Positions 17,534 to 24,767 of a DNA stretch of 64,000 bases are shown one piece after another. The position numbers were made by a program, and so were the translations under genes. Position 1 is the stretch's first letter. Every line of letters starts with the position of its first letter. The notes under the pieces are model-generated. The model was not told where the DNA came from. It did no database searches and saw nothing but the letters and a program-made list of their open reading frames with translations. This DNA is from Elusimicrobia bacterium GWA2_56_46 (GTDB lineage Bacteria; Elusimicrobiota; Elusimicrobia; Elusimicrobiales; UBA9959): contig MGTT01000022.1 of assembly GCA_001799575.1 (NCBI GenBank), positions 16,407 to 80,406 of the forward strand, in the 5' to 3' direction.

Positions 17534-18351
17534 AGACGCCCTCCGTTTTTATTCAGAACCTGAAGTCCCGCGTGATAAATGTAATCCGCCAGCCGGAGCG
17601 CGGCATCCGGCACGCCTTTAAACCCCGGGAAACTTTGCACGTCCACGATATAGGGCTCGCCTTTGCTTACCACCACGTCCAGTCCGAAGACCTTGACGCC
17701 GAAAGCTTCCCCGCAGCGAAGGGCATAATTCCGCATGGACGGCGTGACCGTCAGCGGAGCGCCGAGCTTTTCCTCGTACGTCACGGCGGGCCATTTACGC
17801 AGCACCCCGAACACCTGCCCGTCTATCACGTAAAGTTTATGATCCGGCCCGTCCGGCTTGCGGTAGCGCTGGGCGAAGACCGGACCGCGGCAGGCGGGAG
17901 ACTGGACAAGTTCGCTCTCCTCATTCACTATCCTCACCCCTTCTCCGCCTTTCCCACGGTAAGGCTTGACGACCAGGGGCCCGTCCCTCAAAAGGGGGGC
18001 AAGCTGCCTGAGCTCCGCCGTCACATATGTTTCAGGCACGGGTAGCTGGGCGGCCTTAAGAACCCCGGTGGAGGCGATCTTATCCCGGAGGATAACGGAG
18101 GCCGGGTAGGGGTTGAGGATCACGGCGCCCGCCGCGTGCAGAATGCCGGCAAGCCCTAAAGCCATCTCGCCGGTGTCCTTGAGCACATAAAGATCGTGCG
18201 TGGGGCGGATCAGGCACAAATGGTTCAGCCGTTCTTCCGGGCAGATAATTTCCAGTTCTACGCCGTATTCCCCGAGCAGCCGCGCCACTTCCGGCATTAC
18301 CAGGCTTTTGCGGTCCGCCGAGGCTCGCGGCATGATCATGCCTATTTTCAT
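17530..18351 (-). CDS. ATP-grasp enzyme B (RimK/ITPK-like, variant metal site)
   Basis: The 273-residue paralogue of protein A has the same architecture: LYVLKDTGEMALGLAGILHAAG (54-75), NPYPASVILRDKI (80-92), VVKPYRGKGGEG (127-138), KLYVIDGQVFGVLRK (172-186) and VDVQSFPGFKG (236-246). The usual metal-binding Asn of the D-x-N motif is Gln (Q239), which may change metal coordination or activity. Both ends overlap neighbours by four bases (ATGA): gene C upstream and the dehydrogenase-like gene downstream. Its start lies at the edge of a heptad array. The substrate is unknown; ligase and kinase are both possible. Confidence 0.83.
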   Translation of the reverse strand: MKIGMIMPRASADRKSLVMPEVARLLGEYGVELEIICPEERLNHLCLIRPTHDLYVLKDTGEMALGLAGILHAAGAVILNPYPASVILRDKIASTGVLKAAQLPVPETYVTAELRQLAPLLRDGPLVVKPYRGKGGEGVRIVNEESELVQSPACRGPVFAQRYRKPDGPDHKLYVIDGQVFGVLRKWPAVTYEEKLGAPLTVTPSMRNYALRCGEAFGVKVFGLDVVVSKGEPYIVDVQSFPGFKGVPDAALRLADYIYHAGLQVLNKNGGRL

Positions 18352-19205
18352 ATCTTCAAGCTTTTATCCCTTATCCTTAAACCCGTAAAATCCGTCTGAA
18401 TTTTCCGGGTTACATATTCCGCCAGCCGCCGATCCGCTTCCGGTACTCCCGTATAATTGGGAAATTCGTTCACTTCTATGACGAATAGACCTTCCGGCGA
18501 CTCTACGCAGTCCACGCCGTAGAGTTCCAGGCCGAACAGCCGCCCCAGGCGGCGGCCCAGTTCCTCCAGCTCTCTGGTCAACGGCACAAGTTCAACTTTC
18601 GCCTCGCGGGCCATTCCGCCGTTGGCGGCAAGTCCGAACGGCGACGGCTTGCGCACCGCCCAAACCTCTTCCCCGATGCAATAAAGCTTAAGGTCACGGC
18701 CGTCATTGGCTATAAAACTCTGCGCCAGCGCGGCCGGCTCGGGCCACTCCGCCGACTTCATTTCCCCGGGGCTGTGAACAAGGAGAAGACCGCGGCTGTT
18801 GTCCCCGAAAACGGGTTTGAGGATCACCGGATAAAGCCGGAGCGGAATAATTTTAAAAAGTTCCGGGACGGGGCCCAGGAACGTCCGGGGCGTGGGCAGC
18901 CTGGCTTCGGCCAGGAGCACCGCCATATCGGCTTTATTGTGAACGGAGGCGATGGCGGAACGCGCGTTGATGGTACGCACTCCGCGCGCCTCCGCCCAGC
19001 CCAGCATAGAAAGAAGCTGGCAGCTCCGGCCGCGCGCCGCTATAAGATCAAGTTTTTCGGTCCACCGGCCGTCTTCCAGCGCGTACGCCGAGGCCTCCGG
19101 ATCCAGGCAGACCGTTTCGTGGCCGGCTGCGCCCAGAGCCGAGATCAAACCGGCCGGCTGGGCCTGGGCAAGATACCGTTTTTCAACTAGAATTCCTATT
19201 CGCAT
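18348..19205 (-). CDS. ATP-grasp enzyme C (RimK/LysX-like)
   Basis: This 285-residue ATP-grasp protein is more divergent than A and B. It has HNKADMAVLLAEARLPTPRT (89-108), VILKPVFGDNSRGLLLV (127-143), LKLYCIGEEVWAVRKPSPFG (172-191) and the metal site IEVNEFPNYTG (243-253). The overall pattern is closest to RimK/LysX/MptN ligases. It is first in the five-gene operon. The final residues (from about VTRKIQTDF onward) are encoded by a hairpin plus heptad repeat element, so the native C-terminus has been replaced or extended. The stop overlaps gene B by four bases. Confidence 0.83.
   Translation of the reverse strand: MRIGILVEKRYLAQAQPAGLISALGAAGHETVCLDPEASAYALEDGRWTEKLDLIAARGRSCQLLSMLGWAEARGVRTINARSAIASVHNKADMAVLLAEARLPTPRTFLGPVPELFKIIPLRLYPVILKPVFGDNSRGLLLVHSPGEMKSAEWPEPAALAQSFIANDGRDLKLYCIGEEVWAVRKPSPFGLAANGGMAREAKVELVPLTRELEELGRRLGRLFGLELYGVDCVESPEGLFVIEVNEFPNYTGVPEADRRLAEYVTRKIQTDFTGLRIRDKSLKI
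18357..18409 (-). repeat. Composite hairpin plus heptad element inside the 3' end of ATP-grasp gene C
   Basis: Four heptads of the TTATCCC/TTATCCT family (18357-18384) adjoin a stem with one mismatch, CCCGTAAAAT against ATTTTCCGGG (to 18409). Similar units are at 23483-23542, 26184-26242 and 37871-37929. Here the element is translated. Confidence 0.75.
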
Positions 19206-19251
19206 AAAAATCAGAGTGCCGGATACGATCAGAAGATATAAGGAACCTCTT

Positions 19252-19279
19252 CCTTAAACCCTGAACCCCTATACACTAT
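19252..19279. repeat. Heptad array upstream of the ATP-grasp operon
   Basis: Four degenerate units of the CCCTGAA type lie in the leader between a minus-strand TATAAT (19291-19296) and gene C. Confidence 0.65.
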
Positions 19280-19290
19280 CTTCTATGTGG

Positions 19291-19296
19291 ATTATA
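19291..19296 (-). promoter_or_regulatory. Possible -10 element for the ATP-grasp operon
   Basis: A perfect TATAAT on the minus strand lies 86 bases upstream of gene C and just after a small inverted repeat (CCGGAAAGGACTTCCGG, 19299-19315). No clear -35 box is present; the inverted repeat at that place could be an operator. This is inference only. Confidence 0.35.
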
Positions 19297-19376
19297 GCCG
19301 GAAAGGACTTCCGGTGACTGAGGCTTTTGACCCTCTATCTCAAGGCAACAGGCCTAAGCGGCGTGGGCCTTTTGGA

Positions 19377-20081
19377 TCACAACCGTTTACAGTATTTATT
19401 CAGCACGCGGGTTCGGACGCTTTCATAACTGATATTTTCGGTCATCAGCGCGGCATAGCCTATCCCGTCCTCGTACTTCAGCAGTTCCGCCATAAGCCGG
19501 TATTCCAGGTAGCGCTTGAGGAGATCGTTACGGTTCCATTCGCCGCAGATATCCGCCGAGTTCATATCACCGGTTTCCCGCGCGAGATGTTCCGCATAGC
19601 CGTCTTTCTTCCAATCCGCCGCGGCAAGATACTTCAACGCGCCCAGTTTATTCTTAACCTGGGCCTTTGCCAGTTCATGAACCATCACGCTTTCAAGGAT
19701 ACGCGGGGCGCCCCGCCCCGAGGGGTCGTAAGCGAGGTCTTTGCCGGGATCGGCCGAAGCGATGAACACTTTATTGCTGACGGGGTGCGCGCAGGAGTAA
19801 CTTCTGCCGCAGAACGGCGCGAAGAACCTGTACTCCCCGTAACCGCCGGTCAGATAGATCTCCAGCTTCCGTCCCGGATCGAAAAATTCCTCCGCGGCGA
19901 GCGCGTCATAAACCCTCGCAAGAAGCTTATCCGTAAGCTCGTTCAGCGGTAACCTGGAATAAAGAGTGATGTTATTATAGCCGCGGCTGGCGCTGAAAAG
20001 AATCCCGGGATAAGAGGTTATCGCGCCATATGCCGCGAGGACAACCAGCGCAACATATAACAAAAGTCTTTTTACTGTCAT
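19377..20081 (-). CDS. Membrane-anchored protein with degenerate zinc-peptidase motif
   Basis: The 234-residue product has one N-terminal membrane anchor (residues 5-24) and an extracytoplasmic domain. Residues 132-139 read VMVHELAK, where active relatives have HExxH; the second His is Lys here. The later motif WKKDGYAEHLA (157-167) corresponds to the usual EG-A-EY segment, with the first Glu changed to Asp. It therefore looks like a gluzincin-derived protein that has probably lost catalysis. Several Cys (91, 97) suggest disulfides. It lies upstream of the ATP-grasp operon and downstream of the cdaA cluster. The function is unknown. Confidence 0.6.
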   Translation of the reverse strand: MTVKRLLLYVALVVLAAYGAITSYPGILFSASRGYNNITLYSRLPLNELTDKLLARVYDALAAEEFFDPGRKLEIYLTGGYGEYRFFAPFCGRSYSCAHPVSNKVFIASADPGKDLAYDPSGRGAPRILESVMVHELAKAQVKNKLGALKYLAAADWKKDGYAEHLARETGDMNSADICGEWNRNDLLKRYLEYRLMAELLKYEDGIGYAALMTENISYESVRTRVLNKYCKRL

Positions 20082-20091
20082 AGTTCCCCCG

Positions 20092-20124
20092 CTCTACCCT
20101 AACCCCTCTACCCTATACCCTGCC
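20092..20124. repeat. Heptad array, CTCTACC/CTAACCC family
   Basis: Nearly five units of the CTMTACC type fill the gap between the end of the CdaR-like stub and the next gene. The same words recur near 23950 and 44750. Confidence 0.8.
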
Positions 20125-20125
20125 T

Positions 20126-20224
20126 TCAGATGTTCCCCACCAGGAAATACCAGATGAGCAGGGCTATGATGAAGGCTATGAGTTTTATCTTCCAGTTTCT
20201 GGCGATAAGTTCGGGAATCTTCAT
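20126..20224 (-). CDS. 32-residue CdaR/YbbR-like transmembrane stub
   Basis: This short gene starts with an ATG overlapping the cdaA stop (ATGA). It encodes 32 residues: a polar head (MKIPELIARNWKIK), then a single hydrophobic helix ending in IWYFLVGN. This is the typical N-terminal membrane segment of CdaR (YbbR), the regulator encoded next to cdaA in many bacteria, where NW-x-K-L and a W-x-F/Y at the helix end are common. No YbbR domains follow. It may be a minimal CdaA partner or a relic. Direct coupling to cdaA and the intact reading frame favour a real microprotein. Confidence 0.6.
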   Translation of the reverse strand: MKIPELIARNWKIKLIAFIIALLIWYFLVGNI

Positions 20225-21042
20225 ACGGGTTGGGCGGGCGGCTGGGTTTGGGCCGTCGGAGGGGACTGGGTCCGGGCGCCTTTTCTTAACAGCGTTTTCT
20301 CCGTTTTGGAGCGGTAGAGCTGGTAGAGCATGGTTTCAAGATCCTTAGGTTCCACGGCCTGCTGCAGTTTGCCGTTCCTGGAAACGGAGATCAGCCCGGT
20401 CTCCTCCGACACGGTCAGGATTATCGCGTCCGCGATCTCGCTCAGACCCAGCGCGGCGCGGTGGCGCATGCCGAGGATCTTGGACAGTTCCTGCTGTTCC
20501 GTAAGCGGCAGGATACACCCGGCGGCCACCAGACGGTTATTGGCGATGACAACGGCGCCGTCGTGCAGATGCGTGTTCGGATGGAAAACGGTCAAGAGCA
20601 GTTCTTTTGAGACCTCGCCGTTCACGCGGACGCCGGTCTCCACGATATCGCGCAGGCCCATGTCCTGCTCAAGCACTATCAGCATACCCGTTTTCTTTTC
20701 GGCGGCGTACCTTATGGCCTCCATAAGCTCGCCGATGAACCGGTACTCCTGCGAGATCAGGATGCGGCCCAGCGGGTTCGAACCGATATTTGCCAGCGCC
20801 ACGCGGATCTCGGGCTGGAAAACCACTATCAGCAGAAAGATGCCGGCCAGCCAGAATTGCTGCAGCAGCCACACGGTGGCGGCCAGGCCGAAAAACTTGG
20901 CCAGGGAGGTGATCACGGCAAGAACAAACACACCCCATACCACGTTCATGGCCCGGGTGTCCTTGATGAACAGGATGAGCCGGTACACGATGTAGTATAC
21001 GGCGAGAATATCAAAAATATTTTTCAGGTAACTGAGATACAT
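20221..21042 (-). CDS. cdaA: Diadenylate cyclase (CdaA/DacA type)
   Basis: This 273-residue protein makes cyclic di-AMP from two ATP. Three N-terminal membrane helices (residues 8-76) precede the DAC domain with the catalytic DGA (161-163) and RHR (193-195) motifs in the expected spacing. I chose the ATG at 21042 (MYLSYLKNIFDIL), which matches family N-termini; TTG and GTG codons at 21066 and 21063 overlap the end of ftsH. The C-terminal tail is Pro/Gln-rich. The stop overlaps the CdaR-like stub. Its place next to ftsH ties it to membrane and envelope homeostasis. Confidence 0.93.
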   Translation of the reverse strand: MYLSYLKNIFDILAVYYIVYRLILFIKDTRAMNVVWGVFVLAVITSLAKFFGLAATVWLLQQFWLAGIFLLIVVFQPEIRVALANIGSNPLGRILISQEYRFIGELMEAIRYAAEKKTGMLIVLEQDMGLRDIVETGVRVNGEVSKELLLTVFHPNTHLHDGAVVIANNRLVAAGCILPLTEQQELSKILGMRHRAALGLSEIADAIILTVSEETGLISVSRNGKLQQAVEPKDLETMLYQLYRSKTEKTLLRKGARTQSPPTAQTQPPAQPV

Positions 21043-21055
21043 TTGAATCCAGCGG

Positions 21056-22879
21056 TCAATCACCAACCGCTTCTTTAGGCGTTTCGCCTTTCATTATAGC
21101 GTCCATCTCGGACGCGTCGATCACTTCTTTCTCTATCAGCCTCGCCGCGATGGCGTCCAGCGATTTTTTATTGGCCGTAAGGATCTCTTTGGTTTTCACA
21201 AAGCATTCCTGCACTATCCGCTTGACCTCGTCGTCCACGTTCTTGGCGGTTTCGTTAGAGTAAGCCGGCTGGCGCATGATATCCCGGCCGAGGAACACCT
21301 CGGATTCGTCTTTCTTCAGGGAAAGCGGGCCGATCTTCTCGCTCATGCCGAATTCCATGACCATCTTCTGGGCGTAGCTGCTGACCTTGGACAGGTCGTC
21401 GTGCGCGCCGGTGGTTATTTCGTTGAAAGTCAGCTCTTCGGCCGCACGGCCGCCCAGCAGGATGGAAAGCTTATTGAGAATCTCGGTTTTCGAGGTCAGA
21501 TATTTATCCTCAAGCGGCAGCTGTAGGGTATACCCCAGGGCCGGGCCTCTGGGGATAATGGACACCCTGTGCACCGGGTCGGAGCCGGGCAGCATTCTGG
21601 CGACCAGCGCGTGGCCGGCCTCGTGATAGGCCACGATCTTCTTTTCGCTCTCGGAGATGAGACGGGACTTGCGCTGGGGGCCGGCGATCATCTTTTCTAT
21701 GGCTTCCTCTATATCTTTCTGCTCCACGGCTTTCCTGTCCTTCTTGGCGGCCATGATGGCGGCCTCATTGATGATATTGGCCAGATCCGCTCCCACAAAA
21801 CCGGGGGTGTGGCGGGCTATGATGTTCAGGTCGGTGTCCTTTCCCATCTTGACCTTAAGGGCGTGCACCTGGAGCACTTCCGTGCGCCCTTTGATATCGG
21901 GAATGGGCACGTTGATGCGGCGGTCGAACCTGCCGGGCCTGAGAAGGGCCGGATCCAGGACGTCCGGACGGTTGGTGGCGCCGATGAGGATGATGCCCTC
22001 ATTAGCCTCGAAACCGTCGAGTTCCACCAGCATCTGGTTGAGCGTCTGCTCGCGCTCGTCGTGGCCGCCGCCTATGCCGGCGAAGCGGGCGCGCGCCACG
22101 GCATCCAGTTCGTCAACGAACACGATGGCGGGGGCGCTTTTCTTGGCGCGCTCGAAAAGGTCGCGCACGCGGGAAGCCCCGACACCCACGAACATCTCCA
22201 CGAATTCGGAGCCGGATGAAGTGAAGAACGGAACGTCGGCCTCGCCCGCTATGGCGCGGGCCAGCAGGGTCTTGCCGGTGCCGGGAGGGCCGTACAGAAG
22301 CACGCCTTTCGGCAATTCTCCGCCCAGCAGCTTGTATTTTTTCGGATTTTTAAGATAGTCGACTATGTCTTTGAGCTCTTCCTTGGTCTCGTCGCAGCCG
22401 GCCACGTCCTTGAAAGTCACCTTCTGTTTCTTGAGATCCTGCTGCTTGGCGCGCGACTTCCCGAACGACATCGCCTGTTTGCCGCCCATCTGCGCCTGCC
22501 GGAAGAACAGGAACCACCACAGAAAAACAAAAACCGCTATCCAGCCCAGATTGATCACCAGGCTGGTGATCCAGCTTTTATCGGCCTCCCCGGAAAAACT
22601 TTTCACTCCGCTGGTTCCCATTTCCTCCACCAGTCTGTCGTCGTTCAGCGGAATGGTCCTGAAAGCGGCCGTTTTGTCTCCGTCCTTGTATTCGCCTTTT
22701 ATGAGATCGGGGCGCACGGTAACCTTAAGCACCTCGCCGGCCTTGATCTTGGCCTTAAATTCGGAATAGGGGATCTCCTTTTCCTTGTCCAGGGTTTTGA
22801 CATTCTGGTACACGGCTATGAAAAGCGTGAACGCCAGCGCCCAGAACAGCATTTGTTTTAAATTTTTCTTCAGGGGCAT
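21056..22879 (-). CDS. ftsH: ATP-dependent zinc metalloprotease FtsH
   Basis: The 607-residue protein is a hexameric membrane AAA+ protease. Two membrane helices (about 11-24 and 106-126) flank a periplasmic domain. The AAA domain has Walker [10 protein letters not shown] (196-204), Walker [10 protein letters not shown] and an SRH with [11 protein letters not shown]. The zinc site is HEAGH. Full family length is present. The Walker B has DELD, where DEID is more usual. The start overlaps the end of hpt by ten bases, so hpt-ftsH-cdaA-stub form one coupled operon. Confidence 0.97.
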   Translation of the reverse strand: MPLKKNLKQMLFWALAFTLFIAVYQNVKTLDKEKEIPYSEFKAKIKAGEVLKVTVRPDLIKGEYKDGDKTAAFRTIPLNDDRLVEEMGTSGVKSFSGEADKSWITSLVINLGWIAVFVFLWWFLFFRQAQMGGKQAMSFGKSRAKQQDLKKQKVTFKDVAGCDETKEELKDIVDYLKNPKKYKLLGGELPKGVLLYGPPGTGKTLLARAIAGEADVPFFTSSGSEFVEMFVGVGASRVRDLFERAKKSAPAIVFVDELDAVARARFAGIGGGHDEREQTLNQMLVELDGFEANEGIILIGATNRPDVLDPALLRPGRFDRRINVPIPDIKGRTEVLQVHALKVKMGKDTDLNIIARHTPGFVGADLANIINEAAIMAAKKDRKAVEQKDIEEAIEKMIAGPQRKSRLISESEKKIVAYHEAGHALVARMLPGSDPVHRVSIIPRGPALGYTLQLPLEDKYLTSKTEILNKLSILLGGRAAEELTFNEITTGAHDDLSKVSSYAQKMVMEFGMSEKIGPLSLKKDESEVFLGRDIMRQPAYSNETAKNVDDEVKRIVQECFVKTKEILTANKKSLDAIAARLIEKEVIDASEMDAIMKGETPKEAVGD

Positions 22880-23424
22880 GATTTTTTTCCTTTGGCTATG
22901 GCCGATTCTTTCAGCACGCCGATATAGGGCAGATTCCTGTAAAGCTCGTTATAATCCAGGCCGTAGCCCACCACGAACTTTTCCGGAATGCCGAAACCGA
23001 CGTATTTTATCGGCACCTTGGTCTTGCGGCAGCTGGGCTTATCCAGCAAGGTACAGATCTCAAGCGAGCGGGGCTGCCTGGTGCTGAGGTTTTTCAGCAG
23101 ATAGCTCATGGTAAGGCCGGAATCCACAATGTCCTCCACTATGAGGACGTCCCTGCCTTCGATGTTCTGCTTCAGGTCTAGGATGGTGCGCACCACGCCG
23201 GTGGACTGGACGCCGGAATAGGAGGTGACCATCATGAAATCCACGTTGGTTTCGATCTCCATCCGCTTCAGGAGGTCGGAAAGAAAAAGCACGCAGCCTT
23301 TCAGGACCCCGACGAGCGTTACACAGCGGCCTTTATAGTCCAGCGAAACCTGGGCGGCCAGCGCCCTGACGCGCGCCTGCAGCGCTTCCTCGGTGATCAA
23401 TATTTCCCGCAGATCCTGATGCAT
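22870..23424 (-). CDS. hpt: Hypoxanthine phosphoribosyltransferase
   Basis: The 184-residue purine-salvage enzyme converts hypoxanthine or guanine plus PRPP to IMP or GMP. The PRPP-binding loop is VLIVEDIVDSGLTMSYLL. The flexible loop is MMVTSYS, and the C-terminal base-binding region is YVGFGIPEKFVVGYGLDYNELYRNLPYIGVL, all standard for bacterial HPRT. It is first in the operon with ftsH and cdaA, a common bacterial arrangement (tilS-hpt-ftsH), although tilS is not adjacent here. Confidence 0.95.
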   Translation of the reverse strand: MHQDLREILITEEALQARVRALAAQVSLDYKGRCVTLVGVLKGCVLFLSDLLKRMEIETNVDFMMVTSYSGVQSTGVVRTILDLKQNIEGRDVLIVEDIVDSGLTMSYLLKNLSTRQPRSLEICTLLDKPSCRKTKVPIKYVGFGIPEKFVVGYGLDYNELYRNLPYIGVLKESAIAKGKKSCP

Positions 23425-23482
23425 AAGCGTATATTTTAGGTTTTTTAGAGCGCAGTTTCCATAGCTAAAAAGGATGTTCCGC

Positions 23483-23542
23483 CCTTTAGCCTTTATCCCT
23501 CATCCTTTGTCCTTCCCGGAAAATTTGGTTAAATTTTCCGGG
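23483..23542 (-). repeat. Composite hairpin plus heptad element, 3' end of the 23543-23848 gene
   Basis: A perfect 12-bp stem CCCGGAAAATTT with a GGTT loop (23515-23542) follows directly after the stop codon. Five heptads of the CCTTTAG/CCTTTAT/CCCTCAT type (23483-23517) follow it on the coding strand. The unit may act as a terminator or 3' stabiliser. Confidence 0.85.
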
Positions 23543-23848
23543 TTAATCCAGATCCATCGGGTTTATGGGCCTTGAGGTGTCGCCGGAATCCTTGATACGC
23601 TTTTTTTCCTTTTCAAAGCTGTCCAGGAGCTCTTTTTTCTTCCGCTCCATGTCGCCCTGCGCTTTGGAGAAATAGTCGTCCAGCCTGGCTTTATCCCCTT
23701 TTATTTTTTTAAGCGCGTCCGCCATCTGGTCGGAACCTTCCTTCACCAGGGGTTTCTCCCAGTGCCGCAGGACCCGCCCGGTCTTTTTTTCCACCTCAAT
23801 GCGCGCCTTGCACATAGGGCAGTCTATCAGAAATGTTTCGTCGGACAT
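23543..23848 (-). CDS. Small CxxC protein with charged helix
   Basis: The 101-residue protein begins with a zinc-ribbon-like half site (DCPMCKARIEVEKKTGRVLRHWEK) containing a single CxxC. A highly charged, probably coiled-coil helix follows (residues about 35-90, Lys/Glu/Asp-rich). Two protomers could share one metal. Similar short proteins exist in several phyla without a known role. It stands alone between the hpt operon and queE and is flanked by repeat elements on both sides. No function is proposed. Confidence 0.6.
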   Translation of the reverse strand: MSDETFLIDCPMCKARIEVEKKTGRVLRHWEKPLVKEGSDQMADALKKIKGDKARLDDYFSKAQGDMERKKKELLDSFEKEKKRIKDSGDTSRPINPMDLD

Positions 23849-23863
23849 AGATTCTCCATTGTT

Positions 23864-23934
23864 GAGGGTTGGAAGGTTAGACGCTTAGAGGGTTAGAAGA
23901 AGGAATTCTTTGTCCGGCAAACCTTCCAACCCTC
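23864..23934. repeat. Inverted pair of GAGGGTT-type words
   Basis: GAGGGTTGGAAGGTT (23864-23878) is perfectly complementary to 23920-23934. The gap holds further related words (TTAGAGGGTTAG). The unit fills the spacer between queE and the CxxC gene. A related decayed copy lies at 46860-46965. Confidence 0.75.
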
Positions 23935-23964
23935 TAACCATCGTCGTTCCCCAAACCCTCTACC

Positions 23965-24678
23965 CTATTTTATTCCCCACAGTTTATGCATCTGCGGCAG
24001 TATCCTTACATTTTCGAGCCTCAGCGCCGCCAGTTTATAGAAAAAGTCTGTTTTTTTATCCGACGGGGGTCGCACGCCGCCTTTCGGCGTCGCCGGCTGA
24101 ATAAAAAAAGGAATAGCCTTGCGGGCTTTTGCCGAAATATTCACGGCCTTTCTTAAGTCTACGACTGAAGTTTTCGAGGTAACCACGATCTTCACGAAAG
24201 TTTTTTCCGGCGCCACGGCAAGGAATTTAGCGTGCTCGCCCCAGAACGCCTTTCCTCTAGTGGAGGAAGGCAGCTTTATATCCATAGCTATAACATCGGA
24301 TATACCTTTAAGCCCCGCCAATTCGCGATAAAGCGTGCCGTTGGTTTCCAGGTGCACCGCCAGCCCCGCCTTTTTTAAGGCCGGGGCCAGGGCTTTGATA
24401 AATTCGCGGTTTAAAAGAGGTTCCCCCCCTGTCAGAGAGACCGCTCTGGCCCGGCTTCCCCGCGCAAGTTTAATTACTTCCGCAGCCACGGAAGAAACCG
24501 TCCTTTCGCAAAAAGGTGCCAGGCACCTTTTTGGGCGCCTTTTTGCGGCGGCGGGTTCGTCGCAATAGGCGCAGGCCAGATTGCAGCCGGCAAACCGGAC
24601 AAAGACCTGTTTCTGCCCGCAATAAAGGCCCTCGCCCTGGATGGAAACAAAGATTTCCGATATTTCAGCGGTAATCAT
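23965..24678 (-). CDS. queE: 7-carboxy-7-deazaguanine synthase
   Basis: This 237-residue radical SAM enzyme converts 6-carboxytetrahydropterin to CDG in queuosine or deazaguanine synthesis. The N-terminus EIFVSIQGEG and the cluster motif CNLACAYCD (CxxxCxxC) are clear, and SLTGGEPLL is the SAM-binding region. The C-terminus has FFIQPATPKGG. Right after the cluster motif the protein reads KRRPKRCLAPFCERT. There the DNA is a perfect 23-bp palindrome (24510-24532) of a type found as dispersed repeats, so a palindrome seems to have inserted in frame. queC follows upstream. queD is not seen in the window. Confidence 0.92.
   Translation of the reverse strand: MITAEISEIFVSIQGEGLYCGQKQVFVRFAGCNLACAYCDEPAAAKRRPKRCLAPFCERTVSSVAAEVIKLARGSRARAVSLTGGEPLLNREFIKALAPALKKAGLAVHLETNGTLYRELAGLKGISDVIAMDIKLPSSTRGKAFWGEHAKFLAVAPEKTFVKIVVTSKTSVVDLRKAVNISAKARKAIPFFIQPATPKGGVRPPSDKKTDFFYKLAALRLENVRILPQMHKLWGIK
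24508..24546. repeat. Palindrome inserted in the queE coding sequence
   Basis: The arms AAAAAGGTGCC and GGCACCTTTTT (24510-24532) are perfectly complementary around one base. An outer, slightly imperfect arm continues to 24546 (GGCGCCTTTTTGC). The word GGTGCC also marks the dispersed repeats of the 58-63 kb island. Confidence 0.85.
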
Positions 24679-24690
24679 TTAAATCCTTGC

Positions 24691-24767
24691 CATACGCTTT
24701 AAGCCATAAGCCATAGGCAGAACAAGCACTGGGTTTTCTGCGTATGGCCTAAAGCTTACGGCCTATG
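24691..24767. repeat. Two opposed heptad arrays, CATAAGC / GCTTACG family
   Basis: Four heptads of the CATAAGC type (24691-24718) face four of the complementary GCCTATG type (24740-24767) across a 21-base gap. The right array encodes the last residues and stop of queC; the left lies in the queE leader. Confidence 0.8.

Noticed and set aside
19287..19952. Plus-strand open frame of 221 codons opposite the HELAK protein gene
   Set aside because: It is a shadow frame without a ribosome-binding site. The minus-strand gene has a membrane anchor and a peptidase-like motif.
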